Source: Niallia sp. Man26 (GTDB lineage Bacteria > Bacillota > Bacilli > Bacillales > Cytobacillaceae). From it: a stretch of 64,000 bases of DNA. This document shows positions 34,047 to 42,591 of the stretch, piece after piece. The stretch is from positions 2,371,001 through 2,435,000 of the forward strand of contig NZ_CP095743.1 of NCBI RefSeq assembly GCF_022049065.2, read 5' to 3'. A model generated the notes under the pieces. The model was not told where the DNA came from. It made no database searches and worked only from the letters and a program-made list of their open reading frames with translations. Position 1 is the first letter of the stretch; each line of letters begins with the position of its first letter. The translations under genes were made by a program, and so were the position numbers.

Positions 34047-36206
34047 TTATTTCTTGCTGGAAAAATCCATTTGCCAGCTGAAATAATCATTATCCTCATT
34101 TTTGACATACTTTAATACAGCGTCAAATTTATTTCCTTTTTTGCTTGTCAGTCCTTTAACTTCTGCTTCCCCTTTTTTAAGCAGTGACTTCACCATTGTT
34201 TTTGTCGGTTTTTTCTTTAATGCTGCCAAAAACTTGTCATTCTTCCAGATTACAAACTTACAGCCTTGTTTCCAATTGCTGCAGCCGTAGCCTTTTTGCC
34301 CCTCGATTACTTTATGACCGCAAACAGGACACGTGCCAAGATTCTCTATGGTTTTTTTTGTATACGAAACCTCTTGAATGGTAACAGCTTGTTCCCCTTT
34401 AATCTTTTCAACGGAATTTCTAGTGAATTCACCAATAAGCTGCAAAAATGCGCTTTTCGTGTATTTACCTTTTTCAATATCATACAGAGACTTCTCTAGC
34501 CGACCTGTGAAATCGAGGTTAAACAATTCCTTGATTGGGAATGTTTCAACAAGTGTCTTGCCTAAGTCGGTGCAGTTAAGGTTCTTCCCTTTTGCCTCTA
34601 TATAGCCGATATCCTTTAGCTTCTTAATGGTCTCTGCACGGGTGGCAGGTGTTCCGATACTGAACCCGCTTAAAATGGAAACGACATCTTCTTCCGTATC
34701 GCCTGAAGTATCGAAGTTTTTTCCGCATGTTTCCATTAAGCGCAACAGTGTTTTTTCGGTATGCTCCTTTGGTGCCTGTGTCGTATGAGTAGTTGTTTCC
34801 ATCTTTTTAATGTCCACTTCTTCTCCTTTGCTTACAAATGGAAGAAGGACATCCTTTGACTTGATGTTCTCCGCTTTTTTCCATCCTTCAACAAGCTGCA
34901 CTTTGCCTTTTGTATGAAACACACCGTTTAAATTTGCATCTAACACTTTTGTGACAATTCTCGTTTCTTCATATTCAGCAACAGGCATGAATTGCATCAA
35001 CAGCCTTGTTCTAATTGCTTCATATACTTGCTCCTCATCCTTAGTCAGCTTCTTTGGAATAAGATAAGTTGGTATGATGGCACTATGGCTTTCGACTTTT
35101 TTATTATCAAAAACTCTTTTGGATGCATAAAATTTAATATCGTCTTTATACGGTAAGTTCGCTGAAATGGCGCTGACTACCTTTGCAGTTTTGCCGATCA
35201 AGCTTTCCTCTAGTGCCATACTTGCCGTCCTTGGATAGGTTATATACTTCTTTTCATAAAGACCTTGGGCCACCTTCAATACTTTATCTGCAGTCCAGCC
35301 TTTATATTTGCTCGTAATATACCCTTGCAGATTAGACAAGTTGAACAACAACGGAGGATACTCTTTCTTTTTCTGGACGGTTTTGTCTGCCACAACAGCC
35401 TTCTTTCCTACTATTTCCTGTTGTATTTGCTCGAGTTCTGCCTTTGTTTTAAACTTGTCCTCTTTGCCGACAGTATAAATGCCTGTGTATTTTCCTTCAG
35501 CAGCTAAGAATGTGCCTTGAAGCTTAAAATAATCCTCTGGCACAAATTCGCGAATTTCTTTATCTCGATCATAGATTATTTTTAAGGTTGGAAGGAGGAC
35601 GCGGCCAATATTAAGGGCTTTTCCTTTCCCCTTCTGATATTTCAATGTTGTAACAGAGGTAAGATTAATGCCAATGAGCCAATCCGCCCATTGTCTGCTC
35701 ACACCAGCATCCTGCAATGGCCTCATTTCACTGTTTGACCTGATTTGCTGTAAACCGTTCAACACTTCATCCGGTGTCCATTCATTCAGAAGCAGTCGGT
35801 AAACTTCCTTGTCTGTCCGAAGATTATAAATTATACTGTCTCCGATAATCTGCCCTTCCCGATCATAGTCGCAAGCCGATATAATCGCGGTGACATCTTT
35901 TCTTCTCATAAGCTGATGGATAATCCGCAGCTGTTTTTGCGCACCACTATCAGGCTTATCTCGGTTACGAGGGTCACTTTTTACTTTATATTTAAAGTTC
36001 TCCGGTATAAACGGGAAGTTTTCCATCTTCCATGTTGCCATCTTTTCATCATAATCTTTTGCATCATTCAGCTGCAGTAAATGTCCGAATGCCCATGTAA
36101 TAATATAGCCATTTCCTTCAAAATAACCGTCCTGCTTGGTTTTTATTTTTAATGCATCTGCAATATTTTTTGACACAGATGGTTTTTCAGCAAGTATTAA
36201 CTTCAT
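34047..36206 (-). CDS. topB: DNA topoisomerase III
   Basis: A 719-residue type IA topoisomerase. The Toprim domain shows Glu7 (LAEKPSVSK) and DYDREG near 110. The catalytic tyrosine lies in KKYITYPRTAS near 305. The C-terminus ends with a Cys4 zinc ribbon (CPVCG...GCSNWKQGCKF, ~645-665). It decatenates and relaxes single-strand-containing DNA, often with a RecQ helicase. AAAGGTGA precedes the ATG. Confidence 0.96.
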   Translation of the reverse strand: MKLILAEKPSVSKNIADALKIKTKQDGYFEGNGYIITWAFGHLLQLNDAKDYDEKMATWKMENFPFIPENFKYKVKSDPRNRDKPDSGAQKQLRIIHQLMRRKDVTAIISACDYDREGQIIGDSIIYNLRTDKEVYRLLLNEWTPDEVLNGLQQIRSNSEMRPLQDAGVSRQWADWLIGINLTSVTTLKYQKGKGKALNIGRVLLPTLKIIYDRDKEIREFVPEDYFKLQGTFLAAEGKYTGIYTVGKEDKFKTKAELEQIQQEIVGKKAVVADKTVQKKKEYPPLLFNLSNLQGYITSKYKGWTADKVLKVAQGLYEKKYITYPRTASMALEESLIGKTAKVVSAISANLPYKDDIKFYASKRVFDNKKVESHSAIIPTYLIPKKLTKDEEQVYEAIRTRLLMQFMPVAEYEETRIVTKVLDANLNGVFHTKGKVQLVEGWKKAENIKSKDVLLPFVSKGEEVDIKKMETTTHTTQAPKEHTEKTLLRLMETCGKNFDTSGDTEEDVVSILSGFSIGTPATRAETIKKLKDIGYIEAKGKNLNCTDLGKTLVETFPIKELFNLDFTGRLEKSLYDIEKGKYTKSAFLQLIGEFTRNSVEKIKGEQAVTIQEVSYTKKTIENLGTCPVCGHKVIEGQKGYGCSNWKQGCKFVIWKNDKFLAALKKKPTKTMVKSLLKKGEAEVKGLTSKKGNKFDAVLKYVKNEDNDYFSWQMDFSSKK

Positions 36207-36258
36207 GTTATCACCTTTTTTATATGCTTAGCCTTGAGCTTTTTGCTATCAAAACAAA

Positions 36259-36315
36259 AGATTCTCCTAAACATCTCATTTTCTCTAAAGAGACATGCAT
36301 GTTCAGGTAGAATCT
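36259..36315. terminator. Hairpin terminator between topB and the aromatic acid exporter gene
   Basis: AGATTCT...AGAATCT outer stem with an AACAT/ATGTT inner stem; TTTTG follows on the minus strand and TTTTTC on the plus strand. It ends the exporter operon upstream of topB. Confidence 0.75.
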
Positions 36316-36332
36316 TTTTCATTTCTATTATA

Positions 36333-37310
36333 TCAATTATAAGCTACTTTGAGTGATTTTTTCACTTTCAAATACTGTTCAAGCTCTTTCAGCACATTAT
36401 AGAGCTGAGCCTGTTCTACAAACAAATCCCAATCCTGCGGCAATGCTTGCATCCTTATTTCTTCCTCTAGCTTTTCAAGCTTGCTCAAGAAAAGCTGTGC
36501 TGTATTACCAGGATGTATGCAAAGACTCAGTTCTTCCAAAAAATTAGCAATCGAATGGCGCTGTTCCGGAAGCCTGTTTACTGTCGTTACCTTCGCGAAA
36601 AGTCCTTCTATTATTTCTAGCTGTTTTTCCCTAATTGTAAAATACTTATAATAATAGTTTTCTTTTCGGGTAAAATGATTTTCAACATCCCTGTATGCAA
36701 GCGACTTGGCAATCTGTACTTCCTTCGCTGTTTGCATCAGCTTCAATTTATAATCGAAAGCTGACTCATTAGAACGCAGGAACTCAACCATCCCTTGAAG
36801 CATTTCCTGAAAATCCTTTTCAATCTTCTGCTGGTATACCTTCATTTCCTTGTCGAGGCTCGGCATATAGCTGTTGACTAACAGCGCTGCGCCAATTCCG
36901 ATTACAATGAGCATGAACTCATTTTGAATGACATCCCAGTTCATATGGCCATTTGAATAGATATGAAGGATGATGACAGTGCTTGTTACGACGCCTTCAT
37001 TTACTCTCAGCAAAACAGTTGCAGGGATAAATAACAGGAGTAACAGTCCAATCGCATACGGTTTATAACCAATCAGCTCAAAAAACACGTAGGAAAACGG
37101 AATCGCAAGCATGCATGCTATGAATCTCGCAAAAGCGCTGTGCAATGATTTCTTTTTAGAATTTTGCACACAAAGAATCGTAATGATAGCAGAAGATACG
37201 AAAAAATCAAGGCTGCATAATTGAGCAACGGTAATTCCCAAACTTACAGCAACAGCAGTCTTGAAAGTACGGTAGCCTATTTTATATTTTTTTAGAGATT
37301 TTATTAGCAT
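36333..37310 (-). CDS. Aromatic acid exporter family membrane protein (YqjA-like)
   Basis: A 325-residue protein. The N-terminal half has five or so transmembrane helices (~20-150), matching the aromatic acid exporter/DUF939 domain; the C-terminal half (~155-325) is soluble and helical. The family is related to FUSC/AaeB-type exporters of aromatic acids. Its start lies right after the stop of the lipoyl-like gene (spacing about 3 nt), so the two are coupled. Substrate unknown. Confidence 0.87.
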   Translation of the reverse strand: MLIKSLKKYKIGYRTFKTAVAVSLGITVAQLCSLDFFVSSAIITILCVQNSKKKSLHSAFARFIACMLAIPFSYVFFELIGYKPYAIGLLLLLFIPATVLLRVNEGVVTSTVIILHIYSNGHMNWDVIQNEFMLIVIGIGAALLVNSYMPSLDKEMKVYQQKIEKDFQEMLQGMVEFLRSNESAFDYKLKLMQTAKEVQIAKSLAYRDVENHFTRKENYYYKYFTIREKQLEIIEGLFAKVTTVNRLPEQRHSIANFLEELSLCIHPGNTAQLFLSKLEKLEEEIRMQALPQDWDLFVEQAQLYNVLKELEQYLKVKKSLKVAYN

Positions 37311-37313
37311 TGG

Positions 37314-37613
37314 TCAATCACAACCTGTAACTAATAGATCATCCTGTAAAGAAACCAACTTCCCATTAATTGAAATTTCATCTCCAGTTTTCACAAACAA
37401 TGATACTACACAACCGCTGAATGGAACTCCGATCTCCTTCAAATCTCCTTGATCGGTTTCGATTGTCAAAATTGTTTCCCACTCATAAAAGTATGCTTTT
37501 TCCTGAACAAAAACCTTCTTGACTGTTCCAGCAAACGGACTCAATATCACTTGATCTTCCTTAGAAATTTCATAATACGGACTTTGACTGTTCTTTACAA
37601 TCGTTTCAATCAT
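37314..37613 (-). CDS. Biotin/lipoyl-like domain protein lacking the attachment lysine
   Basis: A 99-residue single-domain protein. Two similar halves (ILSPFAGTVKKVFVQEKAYF and IGVPFSGCVVSLFVKTGDEI) show the PxxG-type biotinyl/lipoyl hammerhead fold. The central lysine turn (EAMKM or DK) is replaced by IETDQGD, so cofactor attachment is unlikely. In membrane-fusion adaptors (HlyD/AaeA) the same fold acts structurally. Located immediately before and coupled to the exporter gene, which suggests a partner role. Inference from context. Confidence 0.75.
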   Translation of the reverse strand: MIETIVKNSQSPYYEISKEDQVILSPFAGTVKKVFVQEKAYFYEWETILTIETDQGDLKEIGVPFSGCVVSLFVKTGDEISINGKLVSLQDDLLVTGCD

Positions 37614-37955
37614 TTTTTAAAATCTTCCCTTGTAAATTTTTTGCTCCATTGGTTTGATGGACGAGCATCTAATCCAGAAAAAATAAGTCTTTTTATCATG
37701 TTAATAAAAACACATTTTCACCGACATTTCAATGGTTTCCCTCCTATTTCCACATGTTTTTTTTATGATAAGCCTTTCATTTTTATCCATAAAAAAAACC
37801 GGCCTTTTACCGGGGGGTGACTGATGAAAAACTTTGTTATAAAAGCAGCTTTTTCTTTGTGCAATAAAGGGAGCTATAGTGTCTTCGGAATTCCTCACAA
37901 ATTTGAGTAGGAGTCTCCAATCAATCTTCATTCACGAACAGGAATTTTGTTCCTT
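37614..37955. other. Intergenic region without convincing gene
   Basis: A 342-bp stretch. It contains a short CCGG-based hairpin with a T-run on the minus strand at about 37790-37815 (possible weak terminator) and a 28-codon frame from 37824 on the plus strand behind a GGGGGGTGA sequence. Neither a conserved motif nor a clear promoter is seen. Confidence 0.5.
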
Positions 37956-38267
37956 CTAGAAAGATTCCTCTTTGCCTGGTTCAAAGCCGTATTTTTTGAT
38001 TTGCTTTTCTGTTTGTACATACCATTTATCCCTTTCAACAATATTGGAGACCGTCAATATAAGCGAAGGGATTTTTTCTACCATAAATACAATTAATCCG
38101 ATATTTTTGTTCATAATAACAAAGGATTCACCGTGAGAAAAGGTGGTCAGCTCCTTGCCTAATTGAAGGATGCTTTTGACAATAGCCTGCTTGCTTTCAT
38201 CTTCCAATACAATATTAGGCGAAAAACGCAAAATCCAGTTAGCATTTTCAATCGAAAATCGATACAT
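37956..38267 (-). CDS. Hypothetical protein
   Basis: A 103-residue soluble protein starting MYRFSIENANWILRFS, with the ATG at 38267 behind AAGAAGGTG. It has mixed alpha/beta character and a segment SFVIMNKNIGLIVFMVEKIP suggesting a buried strand pair. I do not recognise it. Monocistronic. Confidence 0.6.
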   Translation of the reverse strand: MYRFSIENANWILRFSPNIVLEDESKQAIVKSILQLGKELTTFSHGESFVIMNKNIGLIVFMVEKIPSLILTVSNIVERDKWYVQTEKQIKKYGFEPGKEESF

Positions 38268-38507
38268 ACTTGTCACCTTCTTTTATTGTCTTCGCAAAAA
38301 AGCATAAAAGCAGACAACTGTCTACAGCTGTCCTATTATAAACAAATCCTTTTTACTTATCATTATATGGATATGTTGTAAAAGATGATTTATGTACTTA
38401 AAAATATTCTTTTACACAATATTCACAAGAAAACAAGCACTGTCGTGTATCCGTTTTCTTTTGTTTCGAGCTCAAAAATACTTTTTATGAAAAAACTCTA
38501 TGAAACC

Positions 38508-38536
38508 TTGACTCTACTGGGTTAATCGTGTATATT
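38508..38536 (+). promoter_or_regulatory. Sigma-A promoter of the csp gene with long leader
   Basis: TTGACT, 17 nt, TATATT. Transcription near 38543 gives a leader of about 108 nt, typical of cold-shock mRNAs whose 5' UTR refolds at low temperature. Confidence 0.7.
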
Positions 38537-38650
38537 ATAGACATCATTTAACAAAATTCTGAAAAATTACTTTCTATTATTATTTTGTTCTATGAGAATA
38601 TTTATTTTTCAGCACTAATGTGTCTTGAAAGGCTTAGGAGGAAACTTAAC

Positions 38651-38851
38651 ATGCAAAACGGTAAAGTAAAATGGTTCAACAACGAAAAAGGCTTTGGATT
38701 CATCGAAGTTGAAGGTGGAGACGATGTATTCGTACACTTCACAGCTATCCAAGGTGACGGTTTCAAATCACTAGAAGAAGGTCAAGAAGTTTCTTTCGAA
38801 ATCGTTGAAGGAAATCGTGGACCTCAAGCTGCTAACGTAGTTAAACTATAA
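38651..38851 (+). CDS. cspD: Cold shock protein (CspD-like)
   Basis: A 66-residue single OB-fold RNA chaperone. RNP1 (KGFGFIEV, 14-21) and RNP2 (DVFVHFTAI, 26-34) are intact. TAGGAGG lies 9 nt before the ATG. The long leader suggests post-transcriptional cold regulation. Named cspD by position near metA and ypeP as in B. subtilis; other Csp paralogues are nearly identical, so the letter is uncertain. Confidence 0.95.
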   Translation: MQNGKVKWFNNEKGFGFIEVEGGDDVFVHFTAIQGDGFKSLEEGQEVSFEIVEGNRGPQAANVVKL

Positions 38852-38875
38852 TAAAAACTTAGAGCAACAATATCC

Positions 38876-38906
38876 AAGAGCTGGCATTTTGTCAGCTCTT
38901 TTTATC
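38876..38906 (+). terminator. Terminator of the csp gene
   Basis: AAGAGCTG/CAGCTCTT 8-bp stem, 9-nt loop, then TTTTT; overlaps the 3' end of the minus-strand zinc-finger gene. Confidence 0.85.
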
Positions 38907-39101
38907 TTCCTCTTTATAATTTCCTGCCAGCATATCTCCGAATTTTTTTATTTCTAAGCCGACAGTACATTCTGAAATACAAAAACGGTGTGCCTGCCTT
39001 TTACCTTTTTCTATTTTGTTATGCTCATATAAAAAACAGCCTTTACAATAATCATTTATAAGCTCTTCTGCTTGCAGCAGCCATTTTTTTCTATCCGTCA
39101 C
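38892..39101 (-). CDS. Small zinc-finger protein
   Basis: A 69-residue protein with CKGCFL and FCISECTVG, giving Cys-x2-Cys...His...Cys-x3-Cys ligands typical of a short zinc-finger family in Bacillaceae. The GTG start at 39101 (VTDRKKWLL) is preferred because AGGAG lies about 10 nt upstream and homologues begin at a DRK motif. Function unknown. It overlaps the csp terminator tail to tail. Confidence 0.75.
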   Translation of the reverse strand: MTDRKKWLLQAEELINDYCKGCFLYEHNKIEKGKRQAHRFCISECTVGLEIKKFGDMLAGNYKEEDKKS

Positions 39102-39148
39102 AAGGCATTCTCTCCTCTTTCTAACATGATTGGCATGCAACATGTACG

Positions 39149-39802
39149 TTAAATTATTTGCATTTTGCTATAAATCCGCTTCTCTTCAAGAGCTTGGGTA
39201 GCCAATTTATCCGCCTCTTTATTTTCATTGCGGCCAATCGGTGTATATTTAGCATTTATTTTCATATCAGAAAGCTTTTTTTCAATGCGGTCAAGCCACT
39301 TGTTTAGAGCTTCTTCGTAGCATGGCCACTCTCCTGACAGCTGATTTAAAACTACTTGTGAATCACCTTTAAATTCACATGTTGCTCCTTTGACTTCTAA
39401 TTCTTCCAACAGATTCAAGGCGTGATAAAAAGCAGCGTATTCTGCTTCATTATTGTTTTCCATATCATGAAATAATTCGTTAGCCCGAATGCGATATTTT
39501 TTTTTGCCTTGGTTGAAATAAAGGATAACTCCAAGCCCAGCTGTGTTTGTTTGCTTTCGATACCCGCCGTCAAAATAAATGACAAAATCATGGGGCTCCT
39601 CTTCCACTTCAGCATTCAGCTTAATAAGCTCCTTCAAGCTCCATTCCGTTCCATTTTCATCATAGTAAGTCAAATCCACGCCTTTTTTGTTTTTCTCCAT
39701 ATCTTCCCCAATTAAAATGGCTGTGCTTTGCGCCATCCAGTCAGAGGTGAAATAAACCTCTTCTTTTTTTAAGCGGTATTTGTATTCAAGCTTATATTTC
39801 AT
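39149..39802 (-). CDS. ypeP: RNase H-like protein (YpeP)
   Basis: A 217-residue protein. An N-terminal ~70-residue extension precedes an RNase H fold. All four acidic positions of the RNase HI active site are present: YFDGG near 75, NNEAEY near 113, KGDSQVV near 143 and KEADKLA near 199. In B. subtilis the YpeP homologue has no clear RNase H activity; the intact residues here leave function open. AGGGGCG precedes the ATG. Confidence 0.87.
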   Translation of the reverse strand: MKYKLEYKYRLKKEEVYFTSDWMAQSTAILIGEDMEKNKKGVDLTYYDENGTEWSLKELIKLNAEVEEEPHDFVIYFDGGYRKQTNTAGLGVILYFNQGKKKYRIRANELFHDMENNNEAEYAAFYHALNLLEELEVKGATCEFKGDSQVVLNQLSGEWPCYEEALNKWLDRIEKKLSDMKINAKYTPIGRNENKEADKLATQALEEKRIYSKMQII

Positions 39803-39978
39803 CTAAAAAGCGCCCCTTCTATATTAGATTCTATTCATTAGAAATGTTAAACGGTATAATAAAATGGTTACTAAGTTAAAATCCATATAAAATAATGTTA
39901 TGTAATTTGGCTAACTTTTATAGCTTAAAGCTCAAGTCCACTGTGAATAATAATACCAGATAATTTGGAGGTTTAGAA

Positions 39979-40389
39979 ATGATAGAAGTCTACATCGATG
40001 GTGCAAGTGCTGGAAATCCTGGTCCGAGCGGTGCTGGCATCTTCATTAAAGGGCATGGGAGCGCCGAAAAATACTCTGTGCCGCTTGGGTCTATGAGCAA
40101 TCATGAGGCAGAATACTATGCGCTGATTCACGGTCTTAAGATCTGTTTAGAAAAGAACTATCGGACAGTCAGCTTTCGGACAGACTCTGAGCTTGTCGAC
40201 AGAGCTGTAGAAAAAAGGTTTGCTAAAAACAAAAAATTCTCTCCCCTTCTCGAAGAAGCACTTCTTATGGCAGATGAGCTAGACTTATTTTTTATGAAAT
40301 GGATTCCAAGTGCGGAAAATAAAACAGCGGATGAATTAGCCCGACTGGCAATACGCAAAAATAATCCGAATGATATGCAAAACTCATGA
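39979..40389 (+). CDS. ypdQ: RNase HI-like protein (YpdQ)
   Basis: A 136-residue protein with an RNase HI fold. The acidic residues are Asp7 (YIDGASAGNPGP), Glu43 (NHEAEY), Asp68 (RTDSEL) and a late Asp in KTADELA near 117. It lacks the basic handle of E. coli RNase HI, like other bacillar YpdQ proteins, which are regarded as weakly active or inactive. GGAGG lies 8 nt from the ATG. Divergent from ypeP. Confidence 0.88.
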   Translation: MIEVYIDGASAGNPGPSGAGIFIKGHGSAEKYSVPLGSMSNHEAEYYALIHGLKICLEKNYRTVSFRTDSELVDRAVEKRFAKNKKFSPLLEEALLMADELDLFFMKWIPSAENKTADELARLAIRKNNPNDMQNS

Positions 40390-40464
40390 GGTTAAGATTC
40401 TTTTCTTGCTGTCGCTAATATTGCAACTCCCTATAGCTAATCCTTTTGAGTAGAATAATCTAAG

Positions 40465-40487
40465 TAAAAAACCCCCTATTATAGGGG
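40465..40487 (-). terminator. Terminator overlapping the DUF6123 stop codon
   Basis: CCCCCTAT/ATAGGGGG stem followed by TTTTTT on the minus strand; the stop codon (40479-40481) lies in the loop. Confidence 0.8.
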
Positions 40488-40775
40488 GAATAGCTGTTCA
40501 TCCTTCAAGTATGTTAATGCTTCTTTTCTTGTTGTCACCTGCGCTTTTACAAAGCGTTCAAGAAGTGACATATAAAAGCTGCCATCAAAATGCTTCTGGA
40601 TTTTAAGGGTGCATTCAATAGCTGTGTTAATTAACTCATCTGCTGCATTTGTATAAGCTTTTCCGAAGTAAATAAAGCCAACCGCATCTTCCCCGAACGA
40701 AAAGCCTTTGCTTTCTAAAAACAGCAAATACTCTTCAACTGTCTTCACCTTTCGCCCAATCCTCCCGAATTTCAT
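40479..40775 (-). CDS. DUF6123 family protein
   Basis: A small soluble protein, 98 residues if started at the ATG next to the PAP2 stop, or 89 from a GTG at 40748, which has GGGAGG further upstream. Sequence FLESKGFSFGEDAVGFIYFG and FDGSFYMSLLERF match a short Bacillaceae family of unknown function. Overlaps in operon with the divergent PAP2 gene. Confidence 0.75.
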   Translation of the reverse strand: MKFGRIGRKVKTVEEYLLFLESKGFSFGEDAVGFIYFGKAYTNAADELINTAIECTLKIQKHFDGSFYMSLLERFVKAQVTTRKEALTYLKDEQLFPL

Positions 40776-40776
40776 C

Positions 40777-41271
40777 TTATTTCCATGTTACTTTATTCTT
40801 CGACATATTTCTATCTTTTTTTAGTACTATATGCCCTAATGTTCCCATCAAAACGCCCAGTAGAGCGCCTCCAACCACTTCCTCTGGCTGATGGCCAAGC
40901 ATTTCTTTTAAGCGTTGCGGCTGCTTTTCCTCAAATGGAACCTTTTCATCTGTTTTCAGCTTTTCCATCAAGTCTCCCAAGTCATTGACTTTCAGTGTCA
41001 GCTCTCCAGTCTGGCGCCTGATTCCTTGTGCGTCATACATAACAATTAGCCCGTATACAAGTGATAAGGCAAAATCAATGGTCGGCACGCCTCGTCTTAA
41101 TGCAATAAACGTCGTTAAGGATGATACTCCAGCAGAATGGGAGCTCGGCATTCCGCCAGTTTGGAAAAACAGGCGGTTATCCCATTTTTTTGTTTTTACA
41201 TAATGAATGGGAATTTTCAAAAACTGAGCCAATCCGATGCTTGTTAAAGCAATGTAAACACCTTTGTTCAT
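40777..41271 (-). CDS. Divergent PAP2 family membrane protein (YuiD-like)
   Basis: A 164-residue membrane protein. The phosphatase signature is GGMPSSHSAGVSSL near 39-52 and a distal GHIVLKKD. The family resembles PAP2 acid phosphatases but lacks part of the usual motif set. Possible role in lipid phosphate metabolism. GAGGTGA precedes the ATG. Confidence 0.88.
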   Translation of the reverse strand: MNKGVYIALTSIGLAQFLKIPIHYVKTKKWDNRLFFQTGGMPSSHSAGVSSLTTFIALRRGVPTIDFALSLVYGLIVMYDAQGIRRQTGELTLKVNDLGDLMEKLKTDEKVPFEEKQPQRLKEMLGHQPEEVVGGALLGVLMGTLGHIVLKKDRNMSKNKVTWK

Positions 41272-41390
41272 ATCGTCACCTCAAGATTAGTTTTCATGAA
41301 ATATGTTTAGATTATTCCATCCTGCAAATACTACAAATGATTATTTATTACCAAATGGTCGATTCCAACATAAGCAGGGGGTGAAATTTC

Positions 41391-41522
41391 ATGAGCAAGG
41401 ATAGAAACAGAGGCACAGCAGCAGGCGGCGTAAATCCGCAAGGCTATGGACAAGATGCTGATCAGACGCCTGCACCGAAAAGCAAGCTGGAAAACGCGGC
41501 AAAAAAGAAAAACACAAAATAA
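41391..41522 (+). CDS. sspL: Small acid-soluble spore protein SspL
   Basis: A 43-residue protein: MSKDRNRGTAAGGVNPQGYG, ending in KSKLENAAKKKNTK. The GTAAGGVNPQG core and Lys-rich end are typical of SspL, and the position next to ypcP is the same as in B. subtilis. It is expected to be expressed in the forespore under SigG, though I could not assign a promoter. GGGGGTG precedes the ATG. Confidence 0.82.
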   Translation: MSKDRNRGTAAGGVNPQGYGQDADQTPAPKSKLENAAKKKNTK

Positions 41523-41548
41523 AAAACAGGACCGTACATACGGTCCTG
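41521..41548. terminator. Shared terminator between sspL and ypcP
   Basis: CAGGACCGTA/TACGGTCCTG 10-bp stem with a T-run on the minus strand; placed between the convergent genes. Confidence 0.82.
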
Positions 41549-41560
41549 CTACTATTCTCC

Positions 41561-42457
41561 TTATGCGAGAGCCTCGTCTTTTTTCTGAACGAGACGATCA
41601 AAATGCTTGAATTCTAATTCTCTGAACTTGGCAATTGCTTTATCTGGAGTGATTTGATACAGACTTTCCTCAAGAAGACAGTCCACTGGCACATCACATT
41701 TAATTTCTGCCAATGTTCTGCTGAGATGGAGCATGTCCAAATCTGCTTCAATTTTGGCACGCTGACCTTTTGTCAGTGAAACAAGATTCTCTAATATTCC
41801 TTCTATGCTTGCATGACTCTGAAGCAGTTTCAAAGCTGTTTTTTCTCCAATCCCTTTTACTCCCGGATAATTATCGCTCGTATCACCCATCAAGGCCTTC
41901 AAGTCAATCATCTGCTTAGGCTGAATCCCTTTTTCCTCATAAAAACTATCTGGTGTATGCACTAAATAATTGCCATATCCTTTTTTTACAAGAGCTACTG
42001 AAATATGATCATCAAGCAGCTGCAGAATATCTTGGTCACCTGTTAATATCGTTACATGAGCTGACCCCTTCATTTTTTTGGCAATTGTACCGATGCAATC
42101 ATCTGCTTCAAAACCGACAACACCTATATTGGGAATATCAAAGCTTTCCACCACTTCTTTAACAATATTAAATTGCGGCATCAATTCTACTGGTGCTTCC
42201 GATCTGTTCGCTTTATAGTCAGGATACATTTCCGTCCGAAATGTTTTGCTTCCCATATCCCAGCAAACTGCAACATGTGTTGGATTAAAATGGTCTACCG
42301 CTGTAAAAAAATGTTTAACAAACCCGTGGATTGCATTTGTTGGTAACCCCTTTGAATTTATCATAAATTGCCCTGTAACAGCTGTTGCAAAGTAAGCCCG
42401 GAACAATAGGGCCATTCCATCAACTAGCAGCAGGGATGGCTGTTTTTCTGTATTCAA
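41561..42457 (-). CDS. ypcP: 5'-3' exonuclease/flap endonuclease (YpcP)
   Basis: A 298-residue FEN-family nuclease. The metal-binding acidic residues appear in LLVDGMALLFRAYF, GFEADDCIGT and GDTSDNYPGVKGIG, and the helix-hairpin-helix follows. It removes RNA primers and flaps, similarly to the 5' domain of Pol I. TTG start, 8 nt after AGGAG. Confidence 0.93.
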   Translation of the reverse strand: MNTEKQPSLLLVDGMALLFRAYFATAVTGQFMINSKGLPTNAIHGFVKHFFTAVDHFNPTHVAVCWDMGSKTFRTEMYPDYKANRSEAPVELMPQFNIVKEVVESFDIPNIGVVGFEADDCIGTIAKKMKGSAHVTILTGDQDILQLLDDHISVALVKKGYGNYLVHTPDSFYEEKGIQPKQMIDLKALMGDTSDNYPGVKGIGEKTALKLLQSHASIEGILENLVSLTKGQRAKIEADLDMLHLSRTLAEIKCDVPVDCLLEESLYQITPDKAIAKFRELEFKHFDRLVQKKDEALA

Positions 42458-42548
42458 ATAGATCGCTCCTATTCATTTAGTCTACTCTATTATAACAGAA
42501 TTCCAATCAAATTTAAGCTAGTGCGTTTTTCCATTGACAAGTGAGCAC

Positions 42549-42580
42549 AAAAAAGGATAATCCTGCGACTATCCTTTTTT
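42549..42580. terminator. Terminator of the dynA-sulfurtransferase unit
   Basis: AAAAAAGGATA/TATCCTTTTTT 11-bp stem, 10-nt loop; works on the minus strand just after the sulfurtransferase stop. Confidence 0.82.
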
Positions 42581-42591
42581 GTGGTCTTTTT

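Noticed and set aside
37824..37910. Plus-strand 28-codon frame behind GGGGGGTGA
   Set aside because: Good Shine-Dalgarno-like sequence but no promoter and no conserved feature; too little to call a gene.
37701..37931. Minus-strand frame of 76 codons
   Set aside because: No ribosome binding site, unusual composition and it crosses a hairpin; no recognisable protein features.
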